Counted from the stretch's first letter, positions 1 through 6,539 are shown. The stretch is 7,210 bases of DNA from Planctomycetota bacterium (GCA_029777755.1 JAKORQ010000323.1:1-7210), one strand, 5' to 3'. The notes: generated from the sequence alone by a model not told the origin. Program-made: numbers and translations.

Positions 1-1
1 T

Positions 2-454
2 GGCAATGCGGTGGTGCTGAATCTGTCGCGGGAGTGCGCGGAGACCAACGGACTGGCGGCGCTGTCGGACGCGTTCGCCATCGAGCCAGACACGCGCTAT
101 CGCCTGCAGTTTCGCTACAAGAGCAACGGGCCGGTGCTGCACATCTTCGTGAAGGGATACACGCGCTACGCTTCGCCGACCGGCGAGATGATGGACCGCG
201 AGATCTATCGGCGGCAGCTCCCCGTGCTGCCGCCGACTGGGGATGAGTGGGTGACCATCACCGATGACTTCAACCCGCAGCATGTTTCGCTGCCGGTGCA
301 GAACCTGCGCGTGGATCTTTACGCCTACCTGCATCCCGGGCAGGTCTGGTTTGATGATGTGGTGGTGAAGAAGGTCGGCAAGCAGACCCGCCAGGCGAAG
401 GACAAGGCAATCAAGCCGGCGGCGACGCGCCCGGCATCGGCGGTGCGGCGATGA
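2..454 (+). CDS. C-terminal part of a carbohydrate-binding-module-like (beta-sandwich) protein, 5' truncated
   Basis: The reading frame is open from the window edge (Gly-Asn-Ala precede the first GTG at 11), so the true start lies outside and about 150 residues are visible. The pattern suggests a jelly-roll domain like those of CBM4/9-type modules: alternating hydrophobic strands such as YRLQFRYKS, VLHIFVKGY and WVTITDDF, ending in LRVDLYAYLHPGQVWFDDVVVKK. The last motif resembles the 'pG.vwfDdv.v' closing strand of such folds. The chain ends in a Lys/Arg/Ala-rich tail (about 28 residues) with no membrane segment. The ligand and any catalytic domain cannot be told from this fragment. The stop (TGA, 452-454) overlaps the ATG of the endonuclease V gene, implying co-transcription and translational coupling, though no functional link is evident. 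The CBM-like assignment is a fold-level guess; that this is a genuine coding 3' end is much surer. Confidence 0.72.
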   Translation, partial: GNAVVLNLSRECAETNGLAALSDAFAIEPDTRYRLQFRYKSNGPVLHIFVKGYTRYASPTGEMMDREIYRRQLPVLPPTGDEWVTITDDFNPQHVSLPVQNLRVDLYAYLHPGQVWFDDVVVKKVGKQTRQAKDKAIKPAATRPASAVRR

Positions 455-1098
455 AGATGGGCAAGATCCCGGCCGAGTGGCCTGCGCTGCAGATCGAGCT
501 GGCAAAGCGAGTGAAGGTCGAGCCGTTTGCGGGGATACCGGCACTGGTGGCAGGGGTGGATATCGCGTTCACGGCGGATGGCAACACAGCGCAGGCGGCC
601 GCCGTGGTCTACAGCGTCGCGGAGAAGCGGATCATCGAGCAGCATGTGATCCGCCGGCCGGTGAAGTATCCCTACGTGCCGAACTTCCTTTCCTTTCGCG
701 AGGGACCGATCCTGCAGGAACTGATCGCCGAGTTGCGCGAGCCATGGGAGGTGATCATGTTCGACGGCCAGGGGATCGCCCACCCGCGCGACTGCGGACT
801 GGCGGCGCACCTGGGGGTGCTGCTGGACCGACCCGCCATCGGGGTGGCCAAGAGCCGGCTGTGCGGCGAGCACGAGGAACCGGGCCTCACGGCCGGCAGC
901 CACTCACCACTTCTGCTGGATGGCAAGCAGGTCGGGATCGCGCTGCGTACCCGCAATGGGGTGAAACCGCTGTTTGTGAGCATCGGCAACCGCATGGACC
1001 TGGAGTCGGCCAGGCGGATCGTGCTGGCATGCTGCAAATACCGCGTGCCGGAACCAACGCGACAGGCGGATATCCTGACCAAGCGACGGAAGACATGA
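451..1098 (+). CDS. nfi: Endonuclease V (deoxyinosine 3' endonuclease)
   Basis: The 215-residue protein matches endonuclease V in length and in all its landmark motifs. The family nicks DNA at the second phosphodiester bond 3' of deaminated bases, chiefly hypoxanthine, starting alternative excision repair in the cytoplasm. Visible motifs are GVDIAF (metal-ligand Asp37), YPYVPNFLSFREG (wedge-type Tyr75, catalytic Glu84), DGQGIAHPRDCGLAAHLG (Asp105, His111), GVAKSRLCG (Lys134), VSIGNRMDL and YRVPEPTRQAD. These line up with Asp43, Tyr80, Glu89, Asp110, His116 and Lys139 of the Thermotoga enzyme, so the active site looks complete. There is no convincing Shine-Dalgarno before 451. The start is chosen for the ATGA overlap with the preceding gene; an ATG two codons on (457) is the alternative. 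The gene ends in TGA and no clear intrinsic terminator follows. Identification is very secure. Confidence 0.96.
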   Translation: MKMGKIPAEWPALQIELAKRVKVEPFAGIPALVAGVDIAFTADGNTAQAAAVVYSVAEKRIIEQHVIRRPVKYPYVPNFLSFREGPILQELIAELREPWEVIMFDGQGIAHPRDCGLAAHLGVLLDRPAIGVAKSRLCGEHEEPGLTAGSHSPLLLDGKQVGIALRTRNGVKPLFVSIGNRMDLESARRIVLACCKYRVPEPTRQADILTKRRKT

Positions 1099-1150
1099 GG
1101 TGCGGCATTGATTTTCGATCCGCCCGCTCCACTTTGTGGGTGGAACTGCT
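1099..1150. other. Short convergent spacer between nfi and the small minus-strand gene
   Basis: This spacer separates the 3' ends of nfi (+) and the predicted small gene (-). It contains a weak 5-bp hairpin (TCCAC 1128-1132 pairing with GTGGA 1140-1144, 7-base loop) without a U-run on either strand, so it is not a convincing terminator. It also carries the first copy of a 13-base motif (1120-1132) that recurs exactly at 1540-1552. Confidence 0.5.
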
Positions 1151-1366
1151 CTACGCGTTGTCGTGACGATGGCCCGGTGATGGCTCGTTGCTGCCGGCCC
1201 GGGGGTCGTCCTCATCTTCCGCCTCTTCCTCACCCTCGTGCGGGCCGTGGTTGAGGAGTTCGTCCGGCGAGGCGATGCGGTCTTCCTCCCCTGGATCGTG
1301 TCCCTTGCGCCGGGTTGGCTTTCGTCGCTCCTTGTTACGTTTATCTGGTGAGTTCGCTTCTGTCAT
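1151..1366 (-). CDS. Small, highly charged, probably disordered protein of unknown function
   Basis: This is a 71-codon frame starting with ATG at 1366. A strong Shine-Dalgarno, GGAGAGG, sits seven bases upstream (complement of 1374-1380), which is the main reason to believe the frame. The product has a basic N-terminal third rich in Lys/Arg (around residues 9-22) and an acidic remainder with a Glu/Asp run near residues 45-54. It has no Cys, Phe, Tyr, Trp or Val, only one Ile and two Leu, so it should be intrinsically disordered and soluble. I recognise no family. It lies downstream of atpD on the same strand but beyond that gene's terminator, so it is probably its own unit. It ends with TAG. 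Such biased composition can arise by chance in GC-rich DNA. The ribosome site argues for a gene, but homology evidence is lacking. Confidence 0.5.
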   Translation of the reverse strand: MTEANSPDKRNKERRKPTRRKGHDPGEEDRIASPDELLNHGPHEGEEEAEDEDDPRAGSNEPSPGHRHDNA

Positions 1367-1418
1367 TGCGCGACCTCTCCAGATGGATGGAGCAAGTCCG
1401 ATGCCGGGAGGGATGATT

Positions 1419-1552
1419 TGGAGCGGGCTATGTTATTGCTGGGATTGGGACGATTTCCCAATGGTGATGGCGAGGACGCCCGCGCTCCCAGGTAGCACAC
1501 GGTCGTCGAGGATCACCCTGCCTCCCGCGGGCGCAGGACCCGCCCGCTCCAC
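1419..1552. repeat. Intergenic block with 10-bp inverted ends and internal hairpin (possible small dispersed element)
   Basis: TGGAGCGGGC at 1419-1428 is the exact inverse of GCCCGCTCCA at 1542-1551, bounding a block of 133 bases. Inside lie a perfect 7-bp hairpin (ATTGGGA 1444-1450 with TCCCAAT 1456-1462, 5-base loop), the palindrome CCCGCGGG (1524-1531) and GCGGG/CCCGC (1527-1531 with 1539-1543). The right end, CCGCCCGCTCCAC (1540-1552), recurs exactly at 1120-1132. No plausible gene is seen in the block. The layout resembles a small non-coding dispersed element such as a MITE or REP-like unit, but copies elsewhere cannot be seen from this window and no target-site duplication was recognised. 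Confidence 0.45.
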
Positions 1553-1556
1553 CTAT

Positions 1557-1590
1557 GCCCCTCTGTGTCTCCGTGGCTCCGTGGTTCAAA
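1557..1590. repeat. Tandem 8-base repeat of the 'CTCTGTGTCTCCGTGG' intergenic type
   Basis: Three adjacent 8-base units, CTCTGTGT (1561-1568), CTCCGTGG (1569-1576) and CTCCGTGG (1577-1584), are followed by TTCAAA. Read on the other strand this is a 'TTTGAACCACGGAG...ACACAGAGG' string. From general familiarity, very similar strings recur in intergenic DNA of many environmental bacteria and yield spurious 'LCVSV.LW' peptides when translated. Here it encodes nothing credible. It sits immediately beyond the atpD terminator. Confidence 0.55.
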
Positions 1591-1593
1591 TGC

Positions 1594-1624
1594 AAAACGC
1601 CGGCGGGTGATTCTCCGCCGGCGT
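1594..1624 (-). terminator. Intrinsic terminator of atpD
   Basis: A perfect 10-bp GC-rich inverted repeat (ACGCCGGCGG 1597-1606 with CCGCCGGCGT 1615-1624, 8-base loop) lies 28 bases beyond the atpD stop. On the minus strand the stem is followed by TTTTGCATTT (1597 downwards, the first T being the end of the stem), a reasonable U-tract. On the plus strand only CTTTGATTT follows, so the main direction is that of atpD, though weak bidirectional action is possible. Confidence 0.8.
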
Positions 1625-1652
1625 CTTTGATTTGCTGTCGATCTTGCGTGAC

Positions 1653-3083
1653 TTACACCGCGGCCAGTTCCTTGGCGCGCTCGCGGACCTCGTCCAGGCC
1701 GCCCACATACAGGAAGGCCTGCTCGGGCAGGTCGTCGGCCTCGCCGTTGGCGATGGCGTCGAAGCTCTTGAGCGTGTCCTCGATCTTGGTGTAGTTGCCC
1801 TTCTTGCCGGTGAACTGCTCGGCCACGAAGAACGGCTGGCTGAAGAAGCGCTCGATCTTGCGGGCGCGGCTAACGATGAGCTTGTCCTCTTCCGACAGCT
1901 CGTCGATACCTAGAATCGCGATGATGTCCTGCAGGTCGCGGTAGCGCTGCAGGATGCCCTGCACCTTGCGGGCGATGCGGTAGTGCTCCTCGCCAACGAT
2001 GTCGGCTGACAGGGCTCGCGAGCTGGAAGCCAGCGGGTCCACGGCCGGGTAGATACCCTTCGCGGCAATCGAACGCTCCAGGTAGATGAACGCGTCCAGG
2101 TGAGCGAAGGCATTGGCCGGGGCCGGGTCGGTCGGGTCGTCGGCCGGCACGTACACCGCCTGCACCGAGGTGATAGCGCCGCGGGTGGTGGAGGTAATAC
2201 GCTCCTGGAGCTGGCCCATCTCGGTGGCCAGCGTGGGCTGGTAACCCACGGCGCTGGGCATACGGCCCAGCAGAGCCGACACCTCGGAACCAGCCTGCGT
2301 GAAGCGGAAGATGTTGTCGATGAACAGCAGCGTGTCAGCGCCGGTCTCGTCGCGGAAGTACTCAGCCATCGTCAGGGCCGAGAGAGCCACACGCAGACGC
2401 GAGCCCGGGGGCTCATTCATCTGGCCGAACACCATCACCGTCTGGTCGATAACGCTCTTGCCGGTGTTGCCGATCTTGGCGTGCTGCATTTCCAGCCAGA
2501 GGTCGTTACCCTCACGGGTGCGCTCGCCCACGCCGGCGAACACCGAGTAACCGCCGTGCTGCTGGGCGATACGGGCGATCAGTTCCTGGATGACCACCGT
2601 CTTGCCCAGGCCGGCACCGCCGAACAGGCCGGCCTTGCCACCACGCACGAAAGGCGTGAGCAGGTCGATCACCTTGATGCCTGTCTCGAAGATTTCCGTC
2701 TTGGGGGACAGATCGACGAAGTCCGGCGGATCGCGGTGAATCGGGCGACGCTCCTTGACCTCGATCGGGCCGCGATTGTCAATCGGGTCACCGAGGAGGT
2801 TGAACACGCGGCCAAGCGTCTCCTTGCCCACCGGCACGGTGAGCGGGCCGCCGGTGTCGACAACATCCATTCCACGGGCCAGGCCGTCGGTGGTTCCGAG
2901 GGCCACAGCGCGGACCTTGCCGCCGCCCAGGTGCTGCTGAACTTCACCTGTGAGCTTTACCGTGTTGCCGCCATAGGTGTATTCAACGGTGACGGCGTTG
3001 TAGATGTCGGGAAGTTGGTCTTCCGGAAACTGTGCGTCAAACGTCGATCCAATTACCTGCGTGATCTTCCCAACAGCGGGCAT
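1653..3083 (-). CDS. atpD: F-type ATP synthase catalytic subunit beta
   Basis: This 476-residue protein is a full-length F1 beta subunit, the catalytic part of the membrane-bound H+ (or Na+) ATP synthase on the cytoplasmic face. An N-terminal beta-barrel (about 1-80) precedes the nucleotide domain. Visible landmarks are the P-loop GGAGLGKT (155-162), catalytic Glu187 and Arg188 in GERTREGNDL, Walker B LLFID (252-256), adenine-stacking Tyr345, the signature PAVDPLASSS (346-355) and DELSEED (394-400). The P-loop has Leu where Val is usual, and the loop SRALSADIVGEEHY lacks the common 'LDP' form. The start ATG at 3083 has the Shine-Dalgarno AGAGGA six bases upstream, and the stop is TAA. Unusually, atpG does not precede it and atpC does not follow it. 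The neighbour upstream is a peptidase 113 bases away, with a candidate promoter between. Function is secure; the complex presumably uses subunits encoded elsewhere. Confidence 0.98.
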   Translation of the reverse strand: MPAVGKITQVIGSTFDAQFPEDQLPDIYNAVTVEYTYGGNTVKLTGEVQQHLGGGKVRAVALGTTDGLARGMDVVDTGGPLTVPVGKETLGRVFNLLGDPIDNRGPIEVKERRPIHRDPPDFVDLSPKTEIFETGIKVIDLLTPFVRGGKAGLFGGAGLGKTVVIQELIARIAQQHGGYSVFAGVGERTREGNDLWLEMQHAKIGNTGKSVIDQTVMVFGQMNEPPGSRLRVALSALTMAEYFRDETGADTLLFIDNIFRFTQAGSEVSALLGRMPSAVGYQPTLATEMGQLQERITSTTRGAITSVQAVYVPADDPTDPAPANAFAHLDAFIYLERSIAAKGIYPAVDPLASSSRALSADIVGEEHYRIARKVQGILQRYRDLQDIIAILGIDELSEEDKLIVSRARKIERFFSQPFFVAEQFTGKKGNYTKIEDTLKSFDAIANGEADDLPEQAFLYVGGLDEVRERAKELAAV

Positions 3084-3151
3084 TATCTGTCCTCTTTCTT
3101 AGCTCTGTATGGAGACACCGCGACCACCTGTGTCGATGGCGGTGACTGTGG

Positions 3152-3179
3152 ATTCTAGCCGTCGAACATGCTCGGGCAA
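3152..3179 (-). promoter_or_regulatory. Candidate sigma70-type promoter for atpD
   Basis: On the minus strand TTGCCC (complement of 3174-3179) and TAGAAT (complement of 3152-3157) are separated by 16 bases, a fair match to the -35 and -10 consensus. The -10 box lies about 70 bases before the atpD ATG, in the gap after the peptidase gene, which would give atpD an independent transcript with a leader of roughly 60 bases. This is pattern reading only. Read-through from the peptidase gene is not excluded, since no terminator was seen in the gap. Confidence 0.4.
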
Positions 3180-3196
3180 GTCGCATGCAGCGAGTG

Positions 3197-4564
3197 TCAT
3201 TTCATCTCGGCCAGCCGGGCGTACAGTGCAGCGGCCGTCCGCATGCCGCCATAGAAGGCATCCAGGTCAAACTTCTCGTTGGGTGAGTGTACCCGGTCAT
3301 CGGGCAGACCAAACCCAACTAATAGGGTATCGATCCCAAGCATCCGCTTTATCTGGCTTACCACGGGTATGCTGCCACCCTCGCGCATGAAGGTAGGCTC
3401 GACGCCAAAACCGACCTTTACCGCCTCGGCCGCCAGCTTCATCGCCTGAAGATCCAGCGGTACCACCAGCGGCTCAGCCAGGCCAAAATTCTTGAATTCC
3501 ACCTTTACACCGGCCGGGCAGCGCTCGCGGATGGCACGCTCAAAGGCATCGCGGATCTTCGCCGGGTCCTGGTTCGGCACCAGCCGCATTGAGACCTTGG
3601 CCGACGCCTTCGAGGGGATGACCGTCTTGGCGCCCTCGCCCTGGTAGCCGGTGGTTATGCCATTCACATCACAGGTCGGACGGGCCCACTTGCGCTCGAT
3701 GGTTGAGTAACCTGCCTCGCCGACCAGCGCCTCCAGGCCCAGCTCGCGGGCAAGTTCACCCTCATCGAATGGCAGCTTGCGCCACATCTCCCGCTCCTTG
3801 TCCTCCAGGGGCACCACGTCATCGTAGAAGCCGGGGATGTTTACCCGCCCCTGATCATCATGGAGAGTAGCGAGGATCTCACAGAGGATGTTGGCCGGGT
3901 TGGGCACCGCGCCGCCGAACAGGCCGGAGTGCAGGTCATGGTCGGGGCCCTGGAGGAAGATCTCTTCATACACCAGCCCGCGCAGGCCATAGGTGATGGC
4001 CGGCAGGCCGCGGGCGAACTGGTTGGTGTCGGAGATAAGGGCGATGTCGGCCGCCAGGTCGCCGCGATGCTCTTCCATGAACTTCTGAAGGTTGGGCGAG
4101 CCGATCTCCTCTTCCCCCTCCAGCAGGAGGACGAGGTTCGCTGGCACGCCGCCGGCCTGCTGCCAGGCGCGGATTGCCTCGACATGTGCCCAGACCTGGC
4201 CCTTGTCGTCGGCGGCGCCGCGGGCATAGATGGCGCCATCGCGGATAGTCGGCTCAAACGGCGGCGTCTTCCACAGCTCCAGCGGCTCGACCGGCTGGAC
4301 ATCGTAATGCCCATACAGCAGCACCGTGGGGCGGCCGGGGACATGCTCGTTTCGCGCCACGACCACGGGATGACCGGCCGTTTCATGCACGCGGGCGTCG
4401 AACTTCAGCTCATTGAGGCGGTCGGCCAGAAACTGCGCGCACTGCGCGACGTCCGTGCGATTCTCCTCCTTGGTGGAAACGCTGGGGATGCGCAGGAAAT
4501 CCTGCAGCCGCGCAACGGCGGCGTCGCGGTCCTGGTCAAGTTGCGAAAGAACCTTCTGAAGCAT
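3197..4564 (-). CDS. M20-family metallopeptidase (dipeptidase, CNDP/ArgE-DapE type)
   Basis: This 455-residue protein has the layout of M20 dinuclear-zinc peptidases, a catalytic domain with an inserted lid/dimerisation domain, and the usual length for the dipeptidase branch. Visible active-site motifs are LLYGHYDVQP (His86, Asp88), GAADDKG (bridging Asp119/120), EGEEEIGS (general-base/ligand Glu152-Glu153), ISDTNQ (Asp179) and RVHSPNEKF (His426). The inserted domain spans about 205-320 and includes DHDLHSG (208-214). There is no signal peptide, so it should be cytoplasmic and hydrolyse dipeptides or N-acyl amino acids; the exact substrate cannot be read from sequence. The ATG at 4564 follows a long purine stretch (AGGAGAGGGAGAGG) at suitable distance, and the stop is TGA. 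It is transcribed toward atpD, with a 113-base gap, and divergently from the glycosidase gene. No functional tie to ATP synthase is apparent. Confidence 0.93.
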   Translation of the reverse strand: MLQKVLSQLDQDRDAAVARLQDFLRIPSVSTKEENRTDVAQCAQFLADRLNELKFDARVHETAGHPVVVARNEHVPGRPTVLLYGHYDVQPVEPLELWKTPPFEPTIRDGAIYARGAADDKGQVWAHVEAIRAWQQAGGVPANLVLLLEGEEEIGSPNLQKFMEEHRGDLAADIALISDTNQFARGLPAITYGLRGLVYEEIFLQGPDHDLHSGLFGGAVPNPANILCEILATLHDDQGRVNIPGFYDDVVPLEDKEREMWRKLPFDEGELARELGLEALVGEAGYSTIERKWARPTCDVNGITTGYQGEGAKTVIPSKASAKVSMRLVPNQDPAKIRDAFERAIRERCPAGVKVEFKNFGLAEPLVVPLDLQAMKLAAEAVKVGFGVEPTFMREGGSIPVVSQIKRMLGIDTLLVGFGLPDDRVHSPNEKFDLDAFYGGMRTAAALYARLAEMK

Positions 4565-4590
4565 TACCTCTCCCTCTCCTGATGCAGGCG

Positions 4591-4619
4591 ATATTAAGTC
4601 GCTTCCCCGGGGGAGTCGA
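4591..4619 (-). promoter_or_regulatory. Candidate promoter for the M20 peptidase gene
   Basis: On the minus strand TCGACT (complement of 4614-4619) and TAATAT (complement of 4591-4596) are 17 bases apart, each matching four of six consensus positions. The spacer holds the palindrome CCCCGGGG (4605-4612). The position would give a leader of about 20 bases. The match is moderate and read by eye only. Confidence 0.3.
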
Positions 4620-4650
4620 TTGGCATTCGCATGTACTCGTCCGCTATGAT
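4620..4650 (+). promoter_or_regulatory. Candidate promoter for the glycosidase-phosphatase unit
   Basis: TTGGCA (4620-4625) and TATGAT (4645-4650) are good -35/-10 matches, but their 19-base spacing is longer than ideal, which may mean a weak or activator-dependent promoter. The -35 box abuts the minus-strand -35 candidate at 4614-4619, so the two divergent genes would share one compact control region of about 60 bases. Confidence 0.35.
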
Positions 4651-4702
4651 GCTGCGGCAGCGGACCAAGGCGCCGCGAAGCAATTCAGGATAGGAGATGT
4701 AT

Positions 4703-6532
4703 ATGGAGCTGTGCCTGCTGCCGACGCCGGCCAGGATGAAGGTCGATGCCGGTTCACTTCACCTCGATGATGCCCTTGTTGTAGTAAGCCCCTCGCCAAC
4801 GGACCAGACGCTGTTTTCCGCCCAGCAGCTGCTGTGCGTCCTGCGCAAGCAGGTCGGCGGCGCGGTCAAGCTGGTGGCCGGTGATGCAGTGAAAACAGGC
4901 GGCACGCCGATCCGCCTGGGCATCGATGCGTCGGCAGCCCCATCGCAGGGATATCAACTGCACATTCGCCACGATGGCATTGTCGTCATCGGCGGAGATG
5001 AGGCGGGATTGTTTTACGCCGTGCAGACACTGATCCAGATCCTGCGGCAGAAGCACAACCGCCTGCCGCTGGTGCACATTGAGGATGCCCCGGAGTTTCC
5101 CGCCCGCGGCGTGATGCTGGACATCAGCCGCGACAAGGTACCGACGCTGCAGACGCTGCTGGACCTGGTCGACCTGCTGGCGAGCTGGAAGATCAATCAG
5201 CTCCAGCTCTACATGGAGCATACTTTCGCGTACTCGCAGCACCCGGAAGCCTGGGCGAACGCCAGCCCGATGTCGGCCGAGGATGTGCTGCGACTGGACA
5301 CCTACTGCCGCCAGCGGCATGTGGAGCTGGTGCCGAACCAGAACTCATTTGGCCACATGGAGCGCTGGCTGCGATTGCCGCGCTACATCGACCTGGCCGA
5401 GGCGCCCGATGGCGCTGACACCGACTGGGGCTATCGCTGGGAGGGCCCCTTCTCGCTGTGCCCCACCGATCCCCGCTCGCTGGAGTTCCTGAAGGGGCTG
5501 TACGCGGAGCTGCTGCCCAATTTCCGCAGCCGGCTGTTCAACGTCGGCTGCGATGAGACGTTTGACATCGGACAGGGCAAGAGCAAGGCGATCGTCGAGC
5601 GGCGCGGCAAGACGCGCGTGTACGTCGATTTCCTTCTGGAGATCCACAAGCTGGTGAAGGCCAATGGCCGAACCATGATGTTCTGGGGCGACATAATCAA
5701 GCATCAGCCGGAGCTGATCCCCGAGCTGCCAAAGGAGATCATCGCGCTGGAGTGGGGCTACGAGGCGAAACACCCCTTCGACAAGGATTGCGCGCACTTC
5801 GCCAACGCCGGCATCCCCTTCTATGTCTGCCCGGGCACCAGCACATGGAACACCTTCGCCGGGCGAACGGACAACTGCCTGGAGAACCTGCGATAGGCGG
5901 CGCAGGCGGGAAAGAAGCATGGCGCCATCGGCTTCCTCAACACCGATTGGGGCGACAACGGACACCTCCAGTACCTGCCGGCCAGCTACCTCGGTTTCGC
6001 GGCCGGCGCGGCGTTCTCCTGGCACCTGGAGGCCAACAGCAACATCGACATCGCCCGGGCGCTGGACCTGCATGCCTTCTTTGACTCCGCCGGCGCTATG
6101 GGCAAGCTCGCCTGCGACCTTGGCAATGTCTACCAGTGCCTGCCGCTGGTGAGCAACAGCTCCCGGCTGTTCGGGTTCCTGGTGAACGCCAAGGCGGAAG
6201 CGCCAACCGATGTTGACCAGAAGCATCTGGAAGCGACACTGGCGGCGATCGATGCGGCCATGGCGCCGCTGCATGCGGCGAGGATGGCGCGGGAGGACGC
6301 GCAGCTGATCCGCGATGAGTTCGCCAACACCGCCGCCATGATGCGGCACGCGGCCAGGCGCGGGCTGTGGCAGCTCGGCAGCAAGCGCTACCAGGTAATC
6401 GAGCTGACAGCGGAACTGCGGCACATGATCGGCCAGCACGAGACGCTGTGGCTGGCGCGCAATCGGCCCGGTGGGCTGGTGGATTCCGCCGGCCGGCTGC
6501 GCAAGACACTGGATCTGTACAGCAGAAAGTAA
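4703..6532 (+). pseudogene. Glycoside hydrolase family 20 (beta-N-acetylhexosaminidase-like), interrupted by an in-frame TAG
   Basis: The frame encodes 609 codons of one family 20 enzyme, which removes terminal N-acetylhexosamine by substrate-assisted catalysis. An N-terminal alpha/beta (zincin-like) domain ends with GYQLHIRHDGIVVIGGDEAG and GLFYAVQTLIQIL. The TIM barrel begins at RGVMLDISRDKVPT and carries the catalytic Asp-Glu pair (Asp284-Glu285) in GCDETFDIGQG. Codon 398 (5894-5896) is TAG. The same frame then continues for 211 codons with AAQAGKKHGAIGFLNTDWGDNGH, the expected last barrel strand, and a helical C-terminal domain, ending at TAA (6530-6532). A 397-residue product would lack that strand and is probably inactive. 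There is no signal peptide. I prefer the ATG at 4703 because AGGAG (4692-4696) is six bases upstream; ATG 4697 touches that AGGAG. The cause could be a recent nonsense mutation, a sequencing error, or amber read-through. Confidence 0.88.
5894..5896 (+). other. In-frame amber codon inside the family 20 glycosidase gene
   Basis: The TAG follows ENLR and precedes AAQAGKKHGAIG with no frame change, so a single base substitution (for example from GAG, AAG or CAG) would explain it. No indel is needed, as the frame from 4703 and the frame to 6532 are identical. Other genes here end in TGA or TAA. The predicted small gene at 1151-1366 ends in TAG, and reading past it would run into antisense nfi, which suggests TAG is an ordinary stop in this genome. 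Confidence 0.93.
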
Positions 6533-6539
6533 GTGACAG

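Noticed and set aside
1128..1144. Hairpin after nfi as a terminator
   Set aside because: Only five base pairs and no U-run on either strand.
1151..1366. Small gene as a divergent ATP synthase epsilon subunit (atpC)
   Set aside because: At 71 residues it is too short, with no beta-sandwich-like hydrophobic pattern, and it lies beyond the atpD terminator.
1120..1590. CRISPR array
   Set aside because: The repeats are too short, irregularly spaced and in mixed orientation, with no cas genes nearby.
1188..1610. Plus-strand frame of 140 codons through the intergenic region
   Set aside because: Its Ser-rich start is the complement of the acidic run of the small minus-strand gene, and its end is formed by the repeat elements. 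No ribosome site supports it.
2100..3158. Long plus-strand open frame (352 codons) opposite atpD
   Set aside because: It lies antisense to the unmistakable atpD gene, is rich in His/Arg/Leu/Gly as expected of a GC-rich shadow, and has no recognisable domain or convincing ribosome site.
3860..4582. Plus-strand open frame (240 codons) opposite the M20 peptidase
   Set aside because: Antisense shadow of a gene with complete catalytic motifs; no domain of its own.
6098..6532. Separate 144-codon gene starting at 6098
   Set aside because: It is in the same frame as the family 20 gene upstream of the TAG, and conserved family sequence precedes its ATG, so it is the C-terminal part of that gene.
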